From positions 1-35,719 of the forward strand of contig CACOJS010000015.1 in NCBI GenBank assembly GCA_902627495.1: 35,719 bases of DNA, written 5' to 3'. The translations under genes were made by a program, and so were the position numbers. This DNA is from Hydrogenophilales bacterium (GTDB taxonomy: Bacteria; Pseudomonadota; Gammaproteobacteria; Burkholderiales; Eutrophovitaceae). The notes beneath the pieces were generated by a model. It was given only the letters and a program-made list of their open reading frames with translations, searched no databases and had not been told where the DNA came from. This document shows, in pieces, positions 35,606-35,719 of the stretch. Position 1 is the stretch's first letter, and the number at the start of each line of letters is the position of its first letter.

Positions 35606-35719
35606 ATGGCAGTAAAGAGAAAACCAGCTAAGAGGAAAGTGGCTGCTAAAAAGAAACAGGCAGTGAAGAAAAAGGGATTGGCTAAGAAAAAAACAATGGC
35701 CAAGAGAAAAGTAGCGAAG
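35606..35719 (+). CDS. Histone-H1-like Lys/Ala-rich protein, start only
   Basis: The first 38 codons of a gene cut by the right edge. The sequence is almost wholly Lys, Ala, Arg and Val in short repeats (AKRKVAAKKKQ, AVKKKG, LAKKKT, MAKRKVAK). This is the composition of bacterial histone-H1-like or AlgP-type DNA-binding tails, suggesting a nucleoid-associated or RNA-binding protein. A full Shine-Dalgarno sequence, AGGAGGTGA (35592-35600), precedes it, the strongest in the window, which suggests high expression. Whether it is a short basic protein or the tail of a longer one cannot be seen. Confidence 0.75.
   Translation, partial: MAVKRKPAKRKVAAKKKQAVKKKGLAKKKTMAKRKVAK

Overview
The window looks like chromosomal DNA of a moderately AT-rich, probably marine, gammaproteobacterium. 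The basis is the rplU-rpmA / obgE-proB block divergent from ispB, a small zinc-ribbon membrane protein gene overlapping ampD, a Pseudomonas-type long NrdA (955 aa, N-terminal ATP-cone region), a C-terminal-Phe autotransporter, and a SelO ending in a Cys-containing tail. No tRNA, rRNA, IS element, CRISPR array or phage gene was seen. Genus-level placement is not possible from what can be read here.

Layout. (1) 1-490: left-edge coiled-coil frame on the minus strand, cut by the window. (2) 653-7807, plus strand: a run of accessory catabolic or secondary-metabolism genes: quinone reductase, SDR, 2-keto-4-pentenoate hydratase-like enzyme, secreted Sel1-repeat protein, exported cyclase-family hydrolase, two tandem phytanoyl-CoA-dioxygenase-like enzymes and an exported protein of unknown function. 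(3) 7828-13164: selO and an Ig-repeat autotransporter (minus), divergent from a YVTN-type beta-propeller lipoprotein (plus). (4) 13216-19572, minus strand: a closely spaced, operon-like series, in transcription order 2-hydroxychromene-2-carboxylate isomerase-like protein, a decayed CurA-type reductase, coxD, coxE, coxG, SDR, zinc alcohol dehydrogenase, RraA-like aldolase. It ends at a clear hairpin facing the lipoprotein gene. (5) 19663-20692, plus: SDR with Phe for the catalytic Tyr, and a muconolactone-isomerase/YciI-like small protein. (6) 21037-24819: a molybdenum hydroxylase in divergent halves, coxM-coxS on minus and coxL on plus. CoxL carries the form II signature AYRGAGR, not the CO dehydrogenase signature AYxCSFR. 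(7) 24842-25945: L-2-hydroxyglutarate-dehydrogenase-like flavoprotein. (8) 26117-31065: housekeeping block proB, obgE, rpmA, rplU, ispB, small membrane protein, ampD. (9) 31304 to the end: nrdA, nrdB, a 56-residue orphan and the start of a histone-H1-like Lys/Ala-rich protein.

How the parts may work together (inference). The form II molybdenum hydroxylase with its CoxD/E/G maturation helpers, the chromene-carboxylate isomerase-like protein, several SDR/ADH enzymes, the aldolase-like RraA protein and the muconolactone-isomerase-like protein look like an oxidation pathway for an unidentified, possibly cyclic or aromatic, substrate. This is the best candidate for an undescribed system in the window. 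The left-hand block may feed similar chemistry: two Fe(II)/2-oxoglutarate oxygenase-like proteins, a cyclase-type hydrolase and a meta-cleavage-type hydratase. The clearest sequence-level discovery is a CurA-family pseudogene at 18554-18952, which keeps its ribosome binding site, both ends and one reading frame but has lost its middle and gained an in-frame stop.
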